From assembly GCF_001724135.1 (NCBI RefSeq), contig NZ_MEDS01000008.1:244988-308987 (forward strand): a stretch of 64,000 bases of DNA. The letters are read 5' to 3'. The notes under the pieces were generated by a model. It saw nothing but the letters and a program-made list of their open reading frames with translations, had not been told where the DNA came from and searched no databases. The position numbers were made by a program, and so were the translations under genes. This stretch comes from Comamonas sp. SCN 65-56 (lineage in GTDB: Bacteria; Pseudomonadota; Gammaproteobacteria; Burkholderiales; Burkholderiaceae_C). Positions 9,860 through 19,326 of the stretch are shown here, piece after piece (position 1 is the first letter of the stretch; every line of letters begins with the position of its first letter).

Positions 9860-10695
9860 CACGCAGGCCCCGCCCCCAAGCGCTGGCACAACTCCAGCGT
9901 GGCTGCGCTCTGGTTCATGGTGTAGAAGTGCAACGCAGGTGCTCCGCCGGCCACAAGCTGTTCGCACAAGCGCCCAACCACATCAAGGCCGAAGGCGCGT
10001 ATGCTGGCCACATCGTCACCCAAGCCTTGCAGGCGCAGGCGCAACCAGCGCGGCACCTCGGCGCCACAGGCATCGGAAAAGCGCAGCAACTGGGTTGAGC
10101 CCAGGATGGGCATGATGCCCGGCACCACCGGCACCGTGAGGCCGGTCTTGCGCGCCTCATTCACAAACCGGAAATAGGCGTCGGCATTGAAGAAATACTG
10201 CGTGATCGCCGAATCCGCGCCGGCGTGCACCTTGGCTGCAAAGGCCTTCAGATCGGCCTCGGGTGAGCGCGCCTGCGGGTGCATTTCTGGGTAGGCCGCG
10301 ACCTCGATGTGAAAATGCGCGCCGGTTTCTTCGCGAATGAAGGCGACAAGATCGCTGGCGTACTGGAACTCCCCGCCCATGCCGTAGCCGCTGGGCAAAT
10401 CGCCGCGCAGCGCCACGAGGCGCCTGACACCCATCGCACGCAATTCGCCAAGCTGCGCACGCACCTTCTCCCGCGTAGCGCCTATGCAGGAAAAGTGCGA
10501 GGCTGCAGGCACTCCCTCGGCAAGGATTTCCTGCACGGCCGCAAACGTGCCCGCCTGCGTGGATCCGCCCGCGCCGTAGGTCACCGAGCAGAACTCGGGC
10601 GCCAGCGCATACAACTGCTGGCGCACCCCACGCAGCTTGGCCACGCCTTCCGGAGTCTTGGGTGGAAAGAATTCGAAACTGACCGGAACCCCCAT
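9859..10695 (-). CDS. metF: 5,10-methylenetetrahydrofolate reductase
   Basis: Predicted 278-residue flavoprotein that reduces methylene-THF to methyl-THF for methionine synthesis. It starts MGVPVSFEFFPPKTPEG with the FEFFPP motif of MTHFR. SVTYGAGGST and the LRGD segment are intact. ATG 10695 is preceded by AAGGAG at good spacing, which favours it over an in-frame TTG at 10710. It lies 11 bases after ahcY, consistent with one ahcY-metF-rlpA transcript. Grouping with ahcY puts methyl-group supply and S-adenosylhomocysteine removal under the same SAH riboswitch. Confidence 0.95.
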   Translation of the reverse strand: MGVPVSFEFFPPKTPEGVAKLRGVRQQLYALAPEFCSVTYGAGGSTQAGTFAAVQEILAEGVPAASHFSCIGATREKVRAQLGELRAMGVRRLVALRGDLPSGYGMGGEFQYASDLVAFIREETGAHFHIEVAAYPEMHPQARSPEADLKAFAAKVHAGADSAITQYFFNADAYFRFVNEARKTGLTVPVVPGIMPILGSTQLLRFSDACGAEVPRWLRLRLQGLGDDVASIRAFGLDVVGRLCEQLVAGGAPALHFYTMNQSAATLELCQRLGAGPA

Positions 10696-10706
10696 GAAGT
10701 GCTCCT

Positions 10707-12134
10707 TCAATAACGGTAGCTGTCGGCCTTGTACGGGCCCGCGACCGGCACATTGATGTAGGCCGCCTGCTCCGCCGTGAGTTCGGTCAACTGCACGCTG
10801 AGTTTTTTCAGTTGCAGGCGCGCCACTTTTTCATCAAGCAGCTTGGGCAACACGTAGACCTTGCCCGCCTCATATTCGCCCGGCTTGGTGAACAGCTCGA
10901 TCTGCGCCAGCGTCTGGTTGGCAAAACTGCTGCTCATCACGTAGCTCGGATGGCCGGTGGCGCAGCCCAGGTTCACCAGCCGCCCCTTGGCCAGCAGCGT
11001 GATGCGGTGGCCATCGGGGAAGATGATGTGATCAACCTGCGGCTTGACCTCTTCCCACTGGTATTTTTCGAGCGAAGCGACGTCGATCTCATTGTCAAAG
11101 TGGCCGATGTTGCAGACGATGGCTTCGTTCTTCATCGCCGCCATGTGCTCGTGGCGGATCACGTCGCGGTTGCCGGTCGTCGTCACGAAGATGTCGGCCT
11201 TTTCGGCGGCGTACTCCATGGTGACGACCTTGTAGCCTTCCATCGCTGCCTGCAGCGCGTTGATCGGGTCAATCTCGGTCACCCAGACCTGCGCGCGCAA
11301 CGCCGACAGCGCCTGCGCGCAGCCCTTGCCCACGTCGCCATAGCCGGCCACCAGCGCCACCTTGCCGGCGATCATCACGTCGGTCGCGCGCTTGATACCG
11401 TCCACCAGCGATTCGCGGCAGCCGTAAAGGTTGTCGAATTTGCTCTTGGTGACCGAATCGTTGACATTGATCGCCCTGAACAGCAGCTCGCCCGTCGCGG
11501 ACATGTGGTTCAGGCGATGCACGCCGGTCGTCGTCTCTTCCGTCACGCCGATGATCTCCGCGCTCTTGCGCGTGTACCAGGTGGCGTCTTGCGCCAGCTT
11601 GGCCTTGATCGCGGCATACAGAATGCGCTCTTCCTCGCTCTTGGGGTGGGCGAGTACCGAGGCGTCCTTCTCGGCGCGCTGGCCCAGGTGCATCAAGAGC
11701 GTGGCGTCGCCGCCATCGTCCAGGATCATGTTCGGGCCTTCGCCCTTGGCGCCCTTGGTGCCGAACTCGAAGATGCGGTGGGTGTAATCCCAGTAGTCGG
11801 CCAGGCTCTCGCCCTTGACCGCGAACACCGGCGTGCCGCCTTCGGCAATCGCCGCGGCCGCATGGTCCTGCGTCGAAAAGATGTTGCACGAGGCCCAGCG
11901 CACCTCGGCGCCCAGCGCCTTCAAGGTCTCGATCAGCACGGCGGTCTGGATCGTCATGTGCAGGCTGCCGGTGATGCGCGCGCCCTTCAGGGGCTGGCTG
12001 GCTGCGTATTCCTCGCGGATCGCCATCAGGCCGGGCATTTCGGTTTCGGCGATGGCAATCTCGCGCCGGCCCCAGCCGGCCAGGCTGATATCGGCAATCA
12101 CATGCTCGGGGGAAGTGGAGAGAACAGCGCTCAT
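10707..12134 (-). CDS. ahcY: S-adenosylhomocysteine hydrolase
   Basis: Predicted 475-residue NAD-dependent adenosylhomocysteinase that splits SAH into adenosine and homocysteine. The start [20 protein letters not shown] follows GGACCACC. The NAD-binding loop [13 protein letters not shown] is intact, and the C-terminus ends in the conserved Lys/Tyr region (YKADSYRY). Length and the insertion around [10 protein letters not shown] are typical of proteobacterial enzymes. It is the first gene after an SAH riboswitch, in a transcript with metF and rlpA. It probably keeps SAH low for the cell's methyltransferases. Confidence 0.97.
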   Translation of the reverse strand: MSAVLSTSPEHVIADISLAGWGRREIAIAETEMPGLMAIREEYAASQPLKGARITGSLHMTIQTAVLIETLKALGAEVRWASCNIFSTQDHAAAAIAEGGTPVFAVKGESLADYWDYTHRIFEFGTKGAKGEGPNMILDDGGDATLLMHLGQRAEKDASVLAHPKSEEERILYAAIKAKLAQDATWYTRKSAEIIGVTEETTTGVHRLNHMSATGELLFRAINVNDSVTKSKFDNLYGCRESLVDGIKRATDVMIAGKVALVAGYGDVGKGCAQALSALRAQVWVTEIDPINALQAAMEGYKVVTMEYAAEKADIFVTTTGNRDVIRHEHMAAMKNEAIVCNIGHFDNEIDVASLEKYQWEEVKPQVDHIIFPDGHRITLLAKGRLVNLGCATGHPSYVMSSSFANQTLAQIELFTKPGEYEAGKVYVLPKLLDEKVARLQLKKLSVQLTELTAEQAAYINVPVAGPYKADSYRY

Positions 12135-12210
12135 GGTGTGGTCCTTCAAAAAGAAACGGAACCACGCAGGCAGGCGCCTGAAACACGAATCACCGCACCG
12201 GCACAGCGTG

Positions 12211-12284
12211 GGTGAGCGTCGTTGCAGGAAAGAGATTCCGAGCCTCGCGCCCCGCCATGCTGGGGGCGCTGCAACGCTCCTCGG
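12211..12284 (-). promoter_or_regulatory. SAH riboswitch upstream of ahcY
   Basis: Read on the minus strand, the leader has CCGAGGAGCGTTGCAGCG, then a variable hairpin, then GAGGCTCGG, and further on CGACGCTCACC. CCGAG pairs with CTCGG, and GAGCG pairs with CGCTC in an H-type pseudoknot, as in the known SAH riboswitch class of beta- and gammaproteobacteria. It lies about 76 bases before the ahcY start. By family knowledge it turns ahcY expression on when SAH is high. Boundaries are mine to within a few bases. Confidence 0.88.
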
Positions 12285-12294
12285 AAAGGGGGAA

Positions 12295-12300
12295 ATTATA
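12295..12300 (-). promoter_or_regulatory. Probable -10 box of the ahcY riboswitch transcript
   Basis: TATAAT on the minus strand lies about 10 bases before the riboswitch, where the transcript should begin. No convincing -35 hexamer is visible. The same short intergenic space separates this promoter from the divergent prfC gene. Confidence 0.6.
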
Positions 12301-12393
12301 CGGAACGCCGTAAAATCGGCCACTTACCGCGCACCGCCGCGCCCGCCACCGCTTTGCCGCCGCGCGCACCCGCGCGGCCTCGTACCCAAGATC

Positions 12394-14049
12394 GTGTCTT
12401 ACGCCAAAGAAACCCGGCGCCGCCGCACCTTTGCCATCATCTCCCACCCCGACGCCGGCAAGACCACGCTGACGGAGAAGCTCCTGCTGTTCTCGGGCGC
12501 GATCCAGATCGCCGGCGCCGTCAAGGGCCGCAAGGCCAGCCGCCACGCCACCAGCGACTGGATGGAGATCGAGAAGCAGCGCGGCATCTCGGTGGCGTCC
12601 AGCGTGATGCAGATGAGCTACCGCGACCACGTCATCAACCTGCTGGACACGCCCGGCCACAAGGATTTCTCCGAGGACACCTACCGCGTGCTCACGGCCG
12701 TGGACTCGGCGCTGATGGTGATCGACGCCGCCAACGGCGTGGAGGCGCAAACGCGCCGCCTGATCGAGGTCTGCCGCCAGCGCGACACGCCCATCATCAC
12801 CTTCGTCAACAAGATGGACCGCGAGGTGCGCGACGCGCTCGACATCCTGGACGAAGTGGAGCGCGAACTCGGCATGCCCTGCTGCCCCATCACCTGGCCT
12901 GTGGGCCACGGCAAGACCTTCGGCGGCATCATCGACCTGCGCACGCGCAGCATGACAGTGTTTCAGGCCGGCAGCGACAAGCGCCCGCAGGACTTCGAGG
13001 TCATCCCCCTCACCGAAACCGAGCGGCTGCGCGCGCGCTTCGGCAGCGCCTTCGACGAGGCACTGGAGAGCATGGAACTGGCCGACGAGGCACTGGAGAG
13101 CATGGAACTGGCGGTGGGCGCGTCGGCCGAATGGAACCACGAGCAGTTTCTGGCCGCCAAGCTCACCCCGGTGTTCTTCGGCTCGGGCGTGAACAACTTC
13201 GGCGTGCAGGAGGTGCTCAATGCCGTGGTGGACATGTCGCCCCCTCCGGGCCCACGCCTGGCCTACCGGGAAGTGAACCACCAGCGCGAGGAGGTCACCA
13301 TCCGCCCCGAAGACCCCGGTTTCGCCGGCGTGGTCTTCAAGGTGCAGGCCAACATGGACGCCAACCACCGCGACCGCATCGCCTTCGTGCGCATCGCCTC
13401 GGGCAAGTACACGCCGGGCATGAAGATGCGCGTGCAGCGCACCGGCAAGGAGCTGCGCCCCACCAGCGTCGTCACCTTCATGAGCCAGCGCCGCGAGGCG
13501 GTGCAAGAGGCCTACGCGGGCGACATCATCGGCTTTACCATCCACGGCGGCGTGCAGCTGGGCGACTCCATCACCGACGGCCCGGCGCTGCAGTTCACCG
13601 GCCTGCCCTTCTTTGCTCCGGAGATGTTCATGACCGTGGTGCTCAAGAACCCGCTGCGCACCAAACAGCTGCAGCAGGGCCTGATGCAGCTGGGCGAGGA
13701 AGGTGCGATCCAGGTCTTCAAGCCCGACGCCGGCGGCAACATGCTGCTGGGCGCCGTCGGCCAGCTGCAATTCGAGGTAGTGCAGCACCGCCTGAAGACC
13801 GAGTACGACTGCGACGTGCGCCTGGAGGGCTGCCAGTACACCGGCGCGCGCTGGATCACGGCCGACACCCCCGCCGAGCTGCGCCAGTTCGAGGACGCCT
13901 ACCCCCTGCGCATGGCCCGCGACGCGGCCGACGCGCTGGCCTACCTGTGCACCAGCCCGTATGACGTGCGCCTGGCGCAGGAGCGGTTTCCGAAGATCCA
14001 CTTTCACCCGCTGCGTGAGCATGCGGGGTTGGCGTTGGGTTCCTCCTGA
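12394..14049 (+). CDS. prfC: Peptide chain release factor 3
   Basis: Predicted 551-residue translational GTPase that recycles RF1/RF2 from the ribosome after termination. G1 is ISHPDAGKTTLTEK, G3 is DTPGHKDF and G4 is NKMD. The conserved start is (M)SYAKETRRRRTFAIISHPD, which places the start at GTG 12394; the open frame extends far upstream, but that part overlaps ahcY and its riboswitch. A 30-bp in-frame tandem duplication repeats DEALESMELA at residues 221-240, just before VGASAEWNHEQF, making the protein ten residues longer than expected. Whether it tolerates this is unknown. The next gene follows 3 bases after the stop. Confidence 0.93.
   Translation: MSYAKETRRRRTFAIISHPDAGKTTLTEKLLLFSGAIQIAGAVKGRKASRHATSDWMEIEKQRGISVASSVMQMSYRDHVINLLDTPGHKDFSEDTYRVLTAVDSALMVIDAANGVEAQTRRLIEVCRQRDTPIITFVNKMDREVRDALDILDEVERELGMPCCPITWPVGHGKTFGGIIDLRTRSMTVFQAGSDKRPQDFEVIPLTETERLRARFGSAFDEALESMELADEALESMELAVGASAEWNHEQFLAAKLTPVFFGSGVNNFGVQEVLNAVVDMSPPPGPRLAYREVNHQREEVTIRPEDPGFAGVVFKVQANMDANHRDRIAFVRIASGKYTPGMKMRVQRTGKELRPTSVVTFMSQRREAVQEAYAGDIIGFTIHGGVQLGDSITDGPALQFTGLPFFAPEMFMTVVLKNPLRTKQLQQGLMQLGEEGAIQVFKPDAGGNMLLGAVGQLQFEVVQHRLKTEYDCDVRLEGCQYTGARWITADTPAELRQFEDAYPLRMARDAADALAYLCTSPYDVRLAQERFPKIHFHPLREHAGLALGSS
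13054..13113 (+). repeat. 30-bp in-frame tandem duplication in prfC
   Basis: A 30-bp unit starting GACGAGGCACTGGAGAGC occurs at 13054-13083 and again at 13084-13113; the two copies differ only at the last base (C versus G). It encodes DEALESMELA twice. E. coli RF3, as I recall it, has only one such segment at the matching place. Confidence 0.95.
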
Positions 14050-14052
14050 GCC

Positions 14053-14877
14053 ATGCAAGACGTGACCCACTGGTCCCCGCCTGGCGGACTTGCCGGCATT
14101 TTCACCGACATCGACGACACGCTGACCACGGACGGCGCGATCACCGCCGACGCCCTGGCCGCGCTGGGCGATCTGAAGGCCGCGGGGCTGCATCTGATCG
14201 CGATCACCGGGCGGCCCGTGGGCTGGAGCGCGCCCTTTGCCGCCGCCTGGCCGGTGGATGCGATCGTGGCCGAGAATGGCGCCGTGGCGCTCCTGCCTGA
14301 GAATAAGGACAAAAATGGCCTTAACCGCCCGCGGGGCGCGCGCCGGCAGCTACGAAAAACATACCAACAAGACGCCGCCACGCGCGCACGTCAGTACGCG
14401 CGCATGCAAGAGGTTCTGGCGGCGATAGAGGCTCAGGTGCCGGGCGCGCACCGGGCGCAGGACTCCGACGGGCGCGAGTGCGACATCGCCATCGATCACG
14501 GTGAATTCACGCACCTGCCCCAAAACGCGATCAACGCCTGTGTCGCGATCATGCGCGCGGCGGGCATGAACGCCACCGTCAGCAGCATCCATATCAACGG
14601 CTGGTATGGCGATCACGACAAGCTGCAAGGCGCACGCTGGATCGTGCGCGAGCTGCTGGGACGTGAACTGGATGCCGAGATCGAGCGCTGGGTCTACGTC
14701 GGCGATTCGACCAACGACGAGCGCATGTTCGAGCACTTCCCGCTGAGCGTGGGCGTGGCCAACATCGCGCGCTTCCTGCCGCAGCTCCAGCCCCCGCCGT
14801 GCTACGTGACGCAGGGTGAGCGCGGTGCGGGGTTTGCCGAGTTGGTCAGCAAAATTTTAAGCAAAAACAGGGCCTAA
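14053..14877 (+). CDS. HAD-superfamily (IIB) phosphatase
   Basis: Predicted 274-residue HAD hydrolase of the Cof/mannosyl-3-phosphoglycerate phosphatase type. Motif I is FTDIDDTLT with Asp19 and Asp21; motif II is AITGRP; the acidic motif IV is GDSTNDERMF. A cap domain lies between. The substrate cannot be assigned; a sugar phosphate is usual for this class. It starts 3 bases after prfC, so the two are probably co-transcribed. Its last residues (SKILSKNRA) and stop codon lie within a copy of the dispersed palindromic repeat, so the original C-terminus may have been replaced. Confidence 0.82.
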   Translation: MQDVTHWSPPGGLAGIFTDIDDTLTTDGAITADALAALGDLKAAGLHLIAITGRPVGWSAPFAAAWPVDAIVAENGAVALLPENKDKNGLNRPRGARRQLRKTYQQDAATRARQYARMQEVLAAIEAQVPGAHRAQDSDGRECDIAIDHGEFTHLPQNAINACVAIMRAAGMNATVSSIHINGWYGDHDKLQGARWIVRELLGRELDAEIERWVYVGDSTNDERMFEHFPLSVGVANIARFLPQLQPPPCYVTQGERGAGFAELVSKILSKNRA

Positions 14878-14912
14878 CCCTTACCCATCAAGCGTCAGAT
14901 GCTCTTTTTTAG
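14850..14912 (-). repeat. Dispersed palindromic repeat, copy b
   Basis: In reverse orientation this reads GAGCATCTGACGCTTGATGG, then GGCCCTGTTTTTGC and an A/T-rich end; it aligns with copy a at 5243-5303. It overlaps the 3' end of the HAD phosphatase gene and fills the space before gltL. Confidence 0.7.
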
Positions 14913-14919
14913 AGAGCAT

Positions 14920-15669
14920 TCAACCCTGCAAAATTTTGCTCAGGAAATCCTTGGTGCGTGGCTGGCGGTTTTCGGGGTGGCCGAAGAATTCTTCTTTTGA
15001 ACAGTCCTCCAGGATGTGGCCACCGACATCGATGAAGATCACGCGGCTGGCGACCTTTCGGGCGAAGCCCATCTCGTGCGTGACCACCATCATCGTCATG
15101 CCTTCGCTCGCGAGCGTAACCATCACGTCGAGCACCTCGCCGACCATCTCGGGGTCGAGCGCGCTGGTGGGTTCGTCGAACAGCATCACGATCGGGTCCA
15201 TCGAGAGGGCCCGCGCGATCGCCACGCGCTGCTGCTGACCGCCCGAGAGCTGGCCGGGGAATTTGTCCTTGTGCGCCATCAGGCCGACGCGATCGAGCAT
15301 CTTCAGCCCGCGCGTCTTGGCATCGCCCTGCGTGCGCCCCAGCACCTTGACCTGCGCAATGGTCAGGTTCTCGGTCACCGACAGGTGCGGGAACAGCTCG
15401 AAGTGCTGAAACACCATGCCGACCTGGCTGCGCAGCTTGGGCAGATTGGTCTTGGCATCGGTCACGCGCGTGCCGTTGACGATGATCTCGCCCTTTTGAA
15501 CCGGCTCCAGTGCGTTGATGGTCTTGATGAGCGTGGACTTGCCCGAGCCCGAGGGCCCGCAGACGACGACCACGTCGCCCTTGTCCACGTTCAAATTGCA
15601 GTCATTGAGCACCTGCACCGCCCCATACCACTTGGAGACGTTGTTCATCTGGATCATGTTCTCGGCCAT
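14920..15669 (-). CDS. gltL: Polar amino-acid ABC transporter ATPase
   Basis: Predicted 249-residue ATPase of the glutamate/aspartate (GltL/GlnQ) uptake family. Walker A is GPSGSGKST, the signature is [15 protein letters not shown], Walker B is [14 protein letters not shown], and the H-loop is VVTHEMGFA. It is the last gene of a four-gene set in the order substrate-binding protein, permease, permease, ATPase. It follows gltK by 10 bases. Glutamate/aspartate as substrate is inferred from overall similarity of the four proteins, not proven. Confidence 0.9.
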   Translation of the reverse strand: MAENMIQMNNVSKWYGAVQVLNDCNLNVDKGDVVVVCGPSGSGKSTLIKTINALEPVQKGEIIVNGTRVTDAKTNLPKLRSQVGMVFQHFELFPHLSVTENLTIAQVKVLGRTQGDAKTRGLKMLDRVGLMAHKDKFPGQLSGGQQQRVAIARALSMDPIVMLFDEPTSALDPEMVGEVLDVMVTLASEGMTMMVVTHEMGFARKVASRVIFIDVGGHILEDCSKEEFFGHPENRQPRTKDFLSKILQG

Positions 15670-15679
15670 GGCGGATTCC

Positions 15680-16348
15680 CTAGCGAATGATGGCGATCTT
15701 CCTGTGGATGCGTTTGACCACCGAAGACAGCGAATAGCTGATGATGAAATAGACCACGGTGGCCATCAGATAGGTCTCAATCGGGCGTCCGTAGTTCTTG
15801 CCTGCGGTTTCAAACCCCTTGAGCAAGTCATAGGCACCGATGGCGTACACCAGCGAGGTGTCCTGAAACAGGATGATGGTCTGCGTGAGCAGCACCGGGA
15901 TCATGTTGCGAAACGCCTGCGGCAGGATCACGAGCTTCATGTTCTGCGCGTAACTCATGCCCATCGCCTGCCCGGCAAACACCTGGCCGCGCGGGATCGA
16001 CTGGATGCCGGCGCGCATGATCTCGCTGAAGTAGGCCGCCTCGAACGCGATGAAGGTGATAAAGGCCGAATATTCGGCGCCCACGGGCCGCCCGATCAAC
16101 AGCGGCACCAGCAGGAAGAACCACAAAATCACCATCACCAACGGCACCGAGCGCATCACGTTGACGTAGAACGCCGCCGGCAGGATCAGCCACTTTTGGC
16201 CGGAAAGGCGCATCAACGCCAGCAGCGTGCCAAAGAAGATGCCACCCACCGTGGCGACCGCCGTCAGGATGATGGAAAACCACAGGCCCTTGAGGATGAA
16301 ACCCTGAATGAAGGTCCAGTTGACGAAGGAAAAATCAAGGTTGAGCAT
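15680..16348 (-). CDS. gltK: Amino-acid ABC transporter permease (GltK type)
   Basis: Predicted 222-residue inner-membrane permease of the His/Glu/Gln/Arg/opine family, with about five membrane segments. The EAA loop reads [21 protein letters not shown], which contacts the ATPase. The start [13 protein letters not shown] was chosen over an upstream ATG at 16420 that overlaps gltJ; the chosen ATG overlaps the gltJ stop region closely (1 base between). It pairs with GltJ as the heterodimeric channel. Confidence 0.9.
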   Translation of the reverse strand: MLNLDFSFVNWTFIQGFILKGLWFSIILTAVATVGGIFFGTLLALMRLSGQKWLILPAAFYVNVMRSVPLVMVILWFFLLVPLLIGRPVGAEYSAFITFIAFEAAYFSEIMRAGIQSIPRGQVFAGQAMGMSYAQNMKLVILPQAFRNMIPVLLTQTIILFQDTSLVYAIGAYDLLKGFETAGKNYGRPIETYLMATVVYFIISYSLSSVVKRIHRKIAIIR

Positions 16349-16349
16349 C

Positions 16350-17108
16350 TCAATGCCCCCCCGCGCCCGTACCGGCAGCGACAAAGCCCGGCACCTGTGA
16401 GCGCTTCTCGATGAAGGCAAAAATGCGGTTGATCACGAAGGCCGAAATCGCATAGAGAATCGTCACCGCGATATACACCTCGATCGGCCGCGAGGTCTCC
16501 TCGCCCACCTGCAGCGCGTACTGCGTGAGTTCGGGAATCGACACCGCGAAGGCCACTGCCGAATTCTTGAAAATGTTCATCGATTCGCTCGTGAGCGGCG
16601 GGATGATGATGCGGTACGCCATCGGCAGCAGCACATAGCGGTAGTACTGCGCCGTCGTGAAGCCCATCGCCATGCCGGCATAGCGCTGGCCCTTGGGCAG
16701 CGCCTGGATGCCGGCGCGCACCTGTTCGGCAATGCGCGCCGAAGTAAACAGGCCCAGCGCCAGCACCACGAGCACGAAGGGCGGCAGATCCTTCATCGGC
16801 GGCACCAGCGCCGGGACGACGAAGTACCACAAGAAAATTTGCACCAGCAGCGGAATGTTGCGAAACAGTTCGACCCAGGCATTCCCCAAACGCGTGAGCC
16901 AGGGGCTGTCCGGCAACGTGCGAATCACGCCGATGATGGAGCCGACGATCAAGGCCACCGCCAGTGCCGTCAACGAGACCGATACCGTCCAGCCCCAGGC
17001 GGTGAACAGCCAGTCGAGGTAGGAGATGTCACGCCCGCTGCCAAAGCAGCTGGGCATCACATCCCCGGTCAAAGTGTCCTTGCAGAACACCATCCAATCC
17101 ATCGCCAT
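16350..17108 (-). CDS. gltJ: Amino-acid ABC transporter permease (GltJ type)
   Basis: Predicted 252-residue inner-membrane permease, homologous to the next gene. The EAA loop is KGQRYAGMAMGFTTAQYYRYVLLP. An N-terminal extension before the first membrane segment (MAMDWMVFCKDTLTGDVM) is typical of GltJ. ATG 17108 follows AGGAG at about 7 bases. It is separated from gltI by 113 bp holding a strong stem-loop, so its expression is probably lower than that of the binding protein. Confidence 0.9.
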   Translation of the reverse strand: MAMDWMVFCKDTLTGDVMPSCFGSGRDISYLDWLFTAWGWTVSVSLTALAVALIVGSIIGVIRTLPDSPWLTRLGNAWVELFRNIPLLVQIFLWYFVVPALVPPMKDLPPFVLVVLALGLFTSARIAEQVRAGIQALPKGQRYAGMAMGFTTAQYYRYVLLPMAYRIIIPPLTSESMNIFKNSAVAFAVSIPELTQYALQVGEETSRPIEVYIAVTILYAISAFVINRIFAFIEKRSQVPGFVAAGTGAGGH

Positions 17109-17161
17109 CGCCGTTCTCCTGCCGTTGCCAACCACCGCCTGCGCAGCGCTCAAACCACAAA

Positions 17162-17185
17162 CGCCCACTTGGGACCAAGTGGGCG
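17162..17185 (-). terminator. Stem-loop between gltI and gltJ
   Basis: A perfect 11-bp inverted repeat, CGCCCACTTGG and CCAAGTGGGCG, separated by two bases. No U-run follows in the direction of transcription, so it is more likely a partial terminator or an mRNA-stabilising structure protecting the gltI message than a full stop. Confidence 0.7.
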
Positions 17186-17221
17186 CCGTGAAATGTCACG
17201 CCACGAACGCGCCGGGCATGC

Positions 17222-18118
17222 TTACTTGTTGCCGTAGTCTTCCATCGGCTTGTCGTTGGGATGCGCCCATGCGTTCTTGGTACCTTCCGAAGCAGGCATG
17301 TTCAGATTGACGTTGTTGGGCGGAATCGGGCTCATGAACCACTTGTCGTAGAGCTTGGCCAGCGAGCCATCCTTGATCTGGCGCACGATGGAATCATCCA
17401 GCGCCTTCTTCAGTTTCTCGTCGCCCTTGGGCAGCATGCAGGCAATGGGTTCAACGCTCAGCACTTCACCGACGATTTCGAAATCCTTGGGATTCTTGGC
17501 CTTGGCGATGTTGGCCGCGAGAATGGAGCCGTCCATCACGAAGGCATCAGCACGGCCCGATTCCAGCAGGAGGAAGCTGTCGGCATGGTCCTTGCCCTGC
17601 ACGGTCTTGAAGTCTATGCCCTGGGCGCGCTCGTTCTTGCGCAGGGTCTGCACCGAGGTCGTGCCGGTGGTCGTGGCCACGGTCTTGCCGTTCAGGTCCT
17701 TGATCGACTTGATGCCCGACTTGGCGTTGACCGCCATGCGCACTTCTTCCACGTAGGTGGTGTAGGCGAAATCCACATCCTTGGCGCGCGCCTTGTTGTT
17801 GGTGGTCGAGCCGCACTCAAAGTCGATGGTGCCGTTCTGAATCAGCGGGATGCGGTTTTGCGAGGTGATGACCTGGTAGTTGATCTTCAGCGGCTTGCCC
17901 AGCTGCTTGCTGATGTCGTCCACGATGCGCTCGGCCATCTCCGTGTGGAAACCCACGTACTTGCCCCCGCCCAGCGTATAGGCCAGGCCCGAGGAATCGC
18001 GTACCCCGAGGTTCACGGCGCCGCGCTCGCTGATTTTGGCCAGCGTATCGGTCGCCTGCGCGAATGCGGCGCCGGTGGCCAGAAAGGAGACAGCGGCCGC
18101 AAGCAACAGTTTTTTCAT
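17222..18118 (-). CDS. gltI: Glutamate/aspartate ABC transporter substrate-binding protein
   Basis: Predicted 298-residue periplasmic binding protein of SBP family 3. The signal peptide is MKKLLLAAAVSFLATGAAFAQ. The mature part shows the ligand-binding pattern ISERGAVNLGVRDSSGLAYT, FECGSTTNNKAR and NGKTVATTTGTTSVQTLRK, which resembles GltI/DEBP. I chose MKK at 18118 over an upstream start at 18124. It is the first gene of the gltIJKL set; a roughly 170-bp leader separates it from pyrC and should hold the promoter, but I see no convincing boxes. Confidence 0.9.
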   Translation of the reverse strand: MKKLLLAAAVSFLATGAAFAQATDTLAKISERGAVNLGVRDSSGLAYTLGGGKYVGFHTEMAERIVDDISKQLGKPLKINYQVITSQNRIPLIQNGTIDFECGSTTNNKARAKDVDFAYTTYVEEVRMAVNAKSGIKSIKDLNGKTVATTTGTTSVQTLRKNERAQGIDFKTVQGKDHADSFLLLESGRADAFVMDGSILAANIAKAKNPKDFEIVGEVLSVEPIACMLPKGDEKLKKALDDSIVRQIKDGSLAKLYDKWFMSPIPPNNVNLNMPASEGTKNAWAHPNDKPMEDYGNK

Positions 18119-18291
18119 AAGCAAACTCCAGTAATTTCAACAGAGGGGTACCGGCATATCCAGCAGAAGAATCTCGTGGATTCGAGCATGGGACCAGTTG
18201 GGACGATTGTGCACGCTGCAGCCGCGACGGCTAGCCTGTTGACTTGGGGGTTTCCCCGCAGTCAGACAAACAAAGTCGCCCTGAATGTCGC

Positions 18292-19326
18292 CTATGCGAC
18301 AACACGCCAAGGCAGTTGCTCTCCTGCACGCAGCGGTTTGAGCTCACCCTCGCCAAAGGCAAAGTGCTCGGGCACGGTCCAGGCTTCGCGGCGCAGGGTG
18401 ATGGTTTCACGGTTGGCCGGCAAGCCGTAAAACGCGGGGCCATGCAGGCTGGCAAAACCCTCCAGCCGGTCCAGCGCTCCGGCGGCATCGAACGCCTCGG
18501 CATAGAGCTCGATCGCGGCATGCGCGGTGTAACAGCCCGCGCAGCCGCTGGCGTGCTCCTTGAGTACGGCGGGGTGCGGTGCGCTGTCGGTGCCGAGGAA
18601 AAACTTGCCGCTGCCGCTCGTTGCCGCCTGCATCAGCGCCTGCCGGTGCACTTCACGCTTCAGAACCGGAAGACAGTAGTAATGTGGGCGGATACCGCCG
18701 GTAAACAGAGCATTGCGGTTGTACAGCAGGTGGTGCGCGGTGACCGTGGCGGCGGTATGCGCATCGCTGCCGGCCACGTACTGCGCCGCCTCGCGCGTGG
18801 TGATGTGTTCGAAGACGATCTTGAGCTGCGGAAAGCGCGACCGCAGCGGGATCAGCTGGCGCTCGATGAATATCGCCTCGCGGTCGAAGATGTCGATCTC
18901 CGGGTCCGTCACCTCGCCATGCACCAGCAGCAGCAGGCCCGCCTTCTGCATGGCTTCAAGCACCGGCTCGATCTTGCGGATATCGGTCACGCCTGCGTCG
19001 CTGTTGGTCGTCGCGCCCGCAGGATAAAGCTTGCAGGCGACGATGCCCGCGGCCTTGGCACGGGCGATTTCATCGACCGGCAAGTTGTCGGTGAGATACA
19101 GCGTCATCAACGGCTCAAAGTCCATGCCGGCAGGGACGGCCGCCTGGATGCGTTGCTTGTACGACAGCGCCTGAGCGGTGGTGGTGACCGGCGGGCGCAA
19201 GTTGGGCATGATGATGGCGCGGCCAAACTGGGCTGCGCTGTGCGGCACGACGGCGGCCAGTTGCGCGCCATCGCGCACATGCAAATGCCAGTCGTCCGGT
19301 CGGCGCAGGGTGATTTCGTCGATCAC
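18292..19326 (-). CDS. pyrC: Dihydroorotase (PyrC, catalytic)
   Basis: Predicted 344-residue zinc amidohydrolase that cyclises N-carbamoyl-aspartate to dihydroorotate. The metal-binding HxH is intact in [11 protein letters not shown] (His14 and His16). The carboxylated lysine lies in [15 protein letters not shown], and FLGTDSAPH carries the catalytic Asp. Length fits the E. coli-type PyrC. It overlaps arsC by 4 bases and ends the pyrimidine cluster. This is the enzyme expected to do the chemistry, in contrast to PyrX upstream. Confidence 0.96.
   Translation of the reverse strand: MIDEITLRRPDDWHLHVRDGAQLAAVVPHSAAQFGRAIIMPNLRPPVTTTAQALSYKQRIQAAVPAGMDFEPLMTLYLTDNLPVDEIARAKAAGIVACKLYPAGATTNSDAGVTDIRKIEPVLEAMQKAGLLLLVHGEVTDPEIDIFDREAIFIERQLIPLRSRFPQLKIVFEHITTREAAQYVAGSDAHTAATVTAHHLLYNRNALFTGGIRPHYYCLPVLKREVHRQALMQAATSGSGKFFLGTDSAPHPAVLKEHASGCAGCYTAHAAIELYAEAFDAAGALDRLEGFASLHGPAFYGLPANRETITLRREAWTVPEHFAFGEGELKPLRAGEQLPWRVVA

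Noticed and set aside
11815..12393. N-terminal extension of prfC
   Set aside because: It overlaps ahcY and the SAH riboswitch, and RF3 proteins start at SYAxETRRRRTF.
12190..14193. 667-residue open frame on the minus strand
   Set aside because: Antisense shadow of prfC in high-GC DNA; His/Val/Ala-rich with no motifs.
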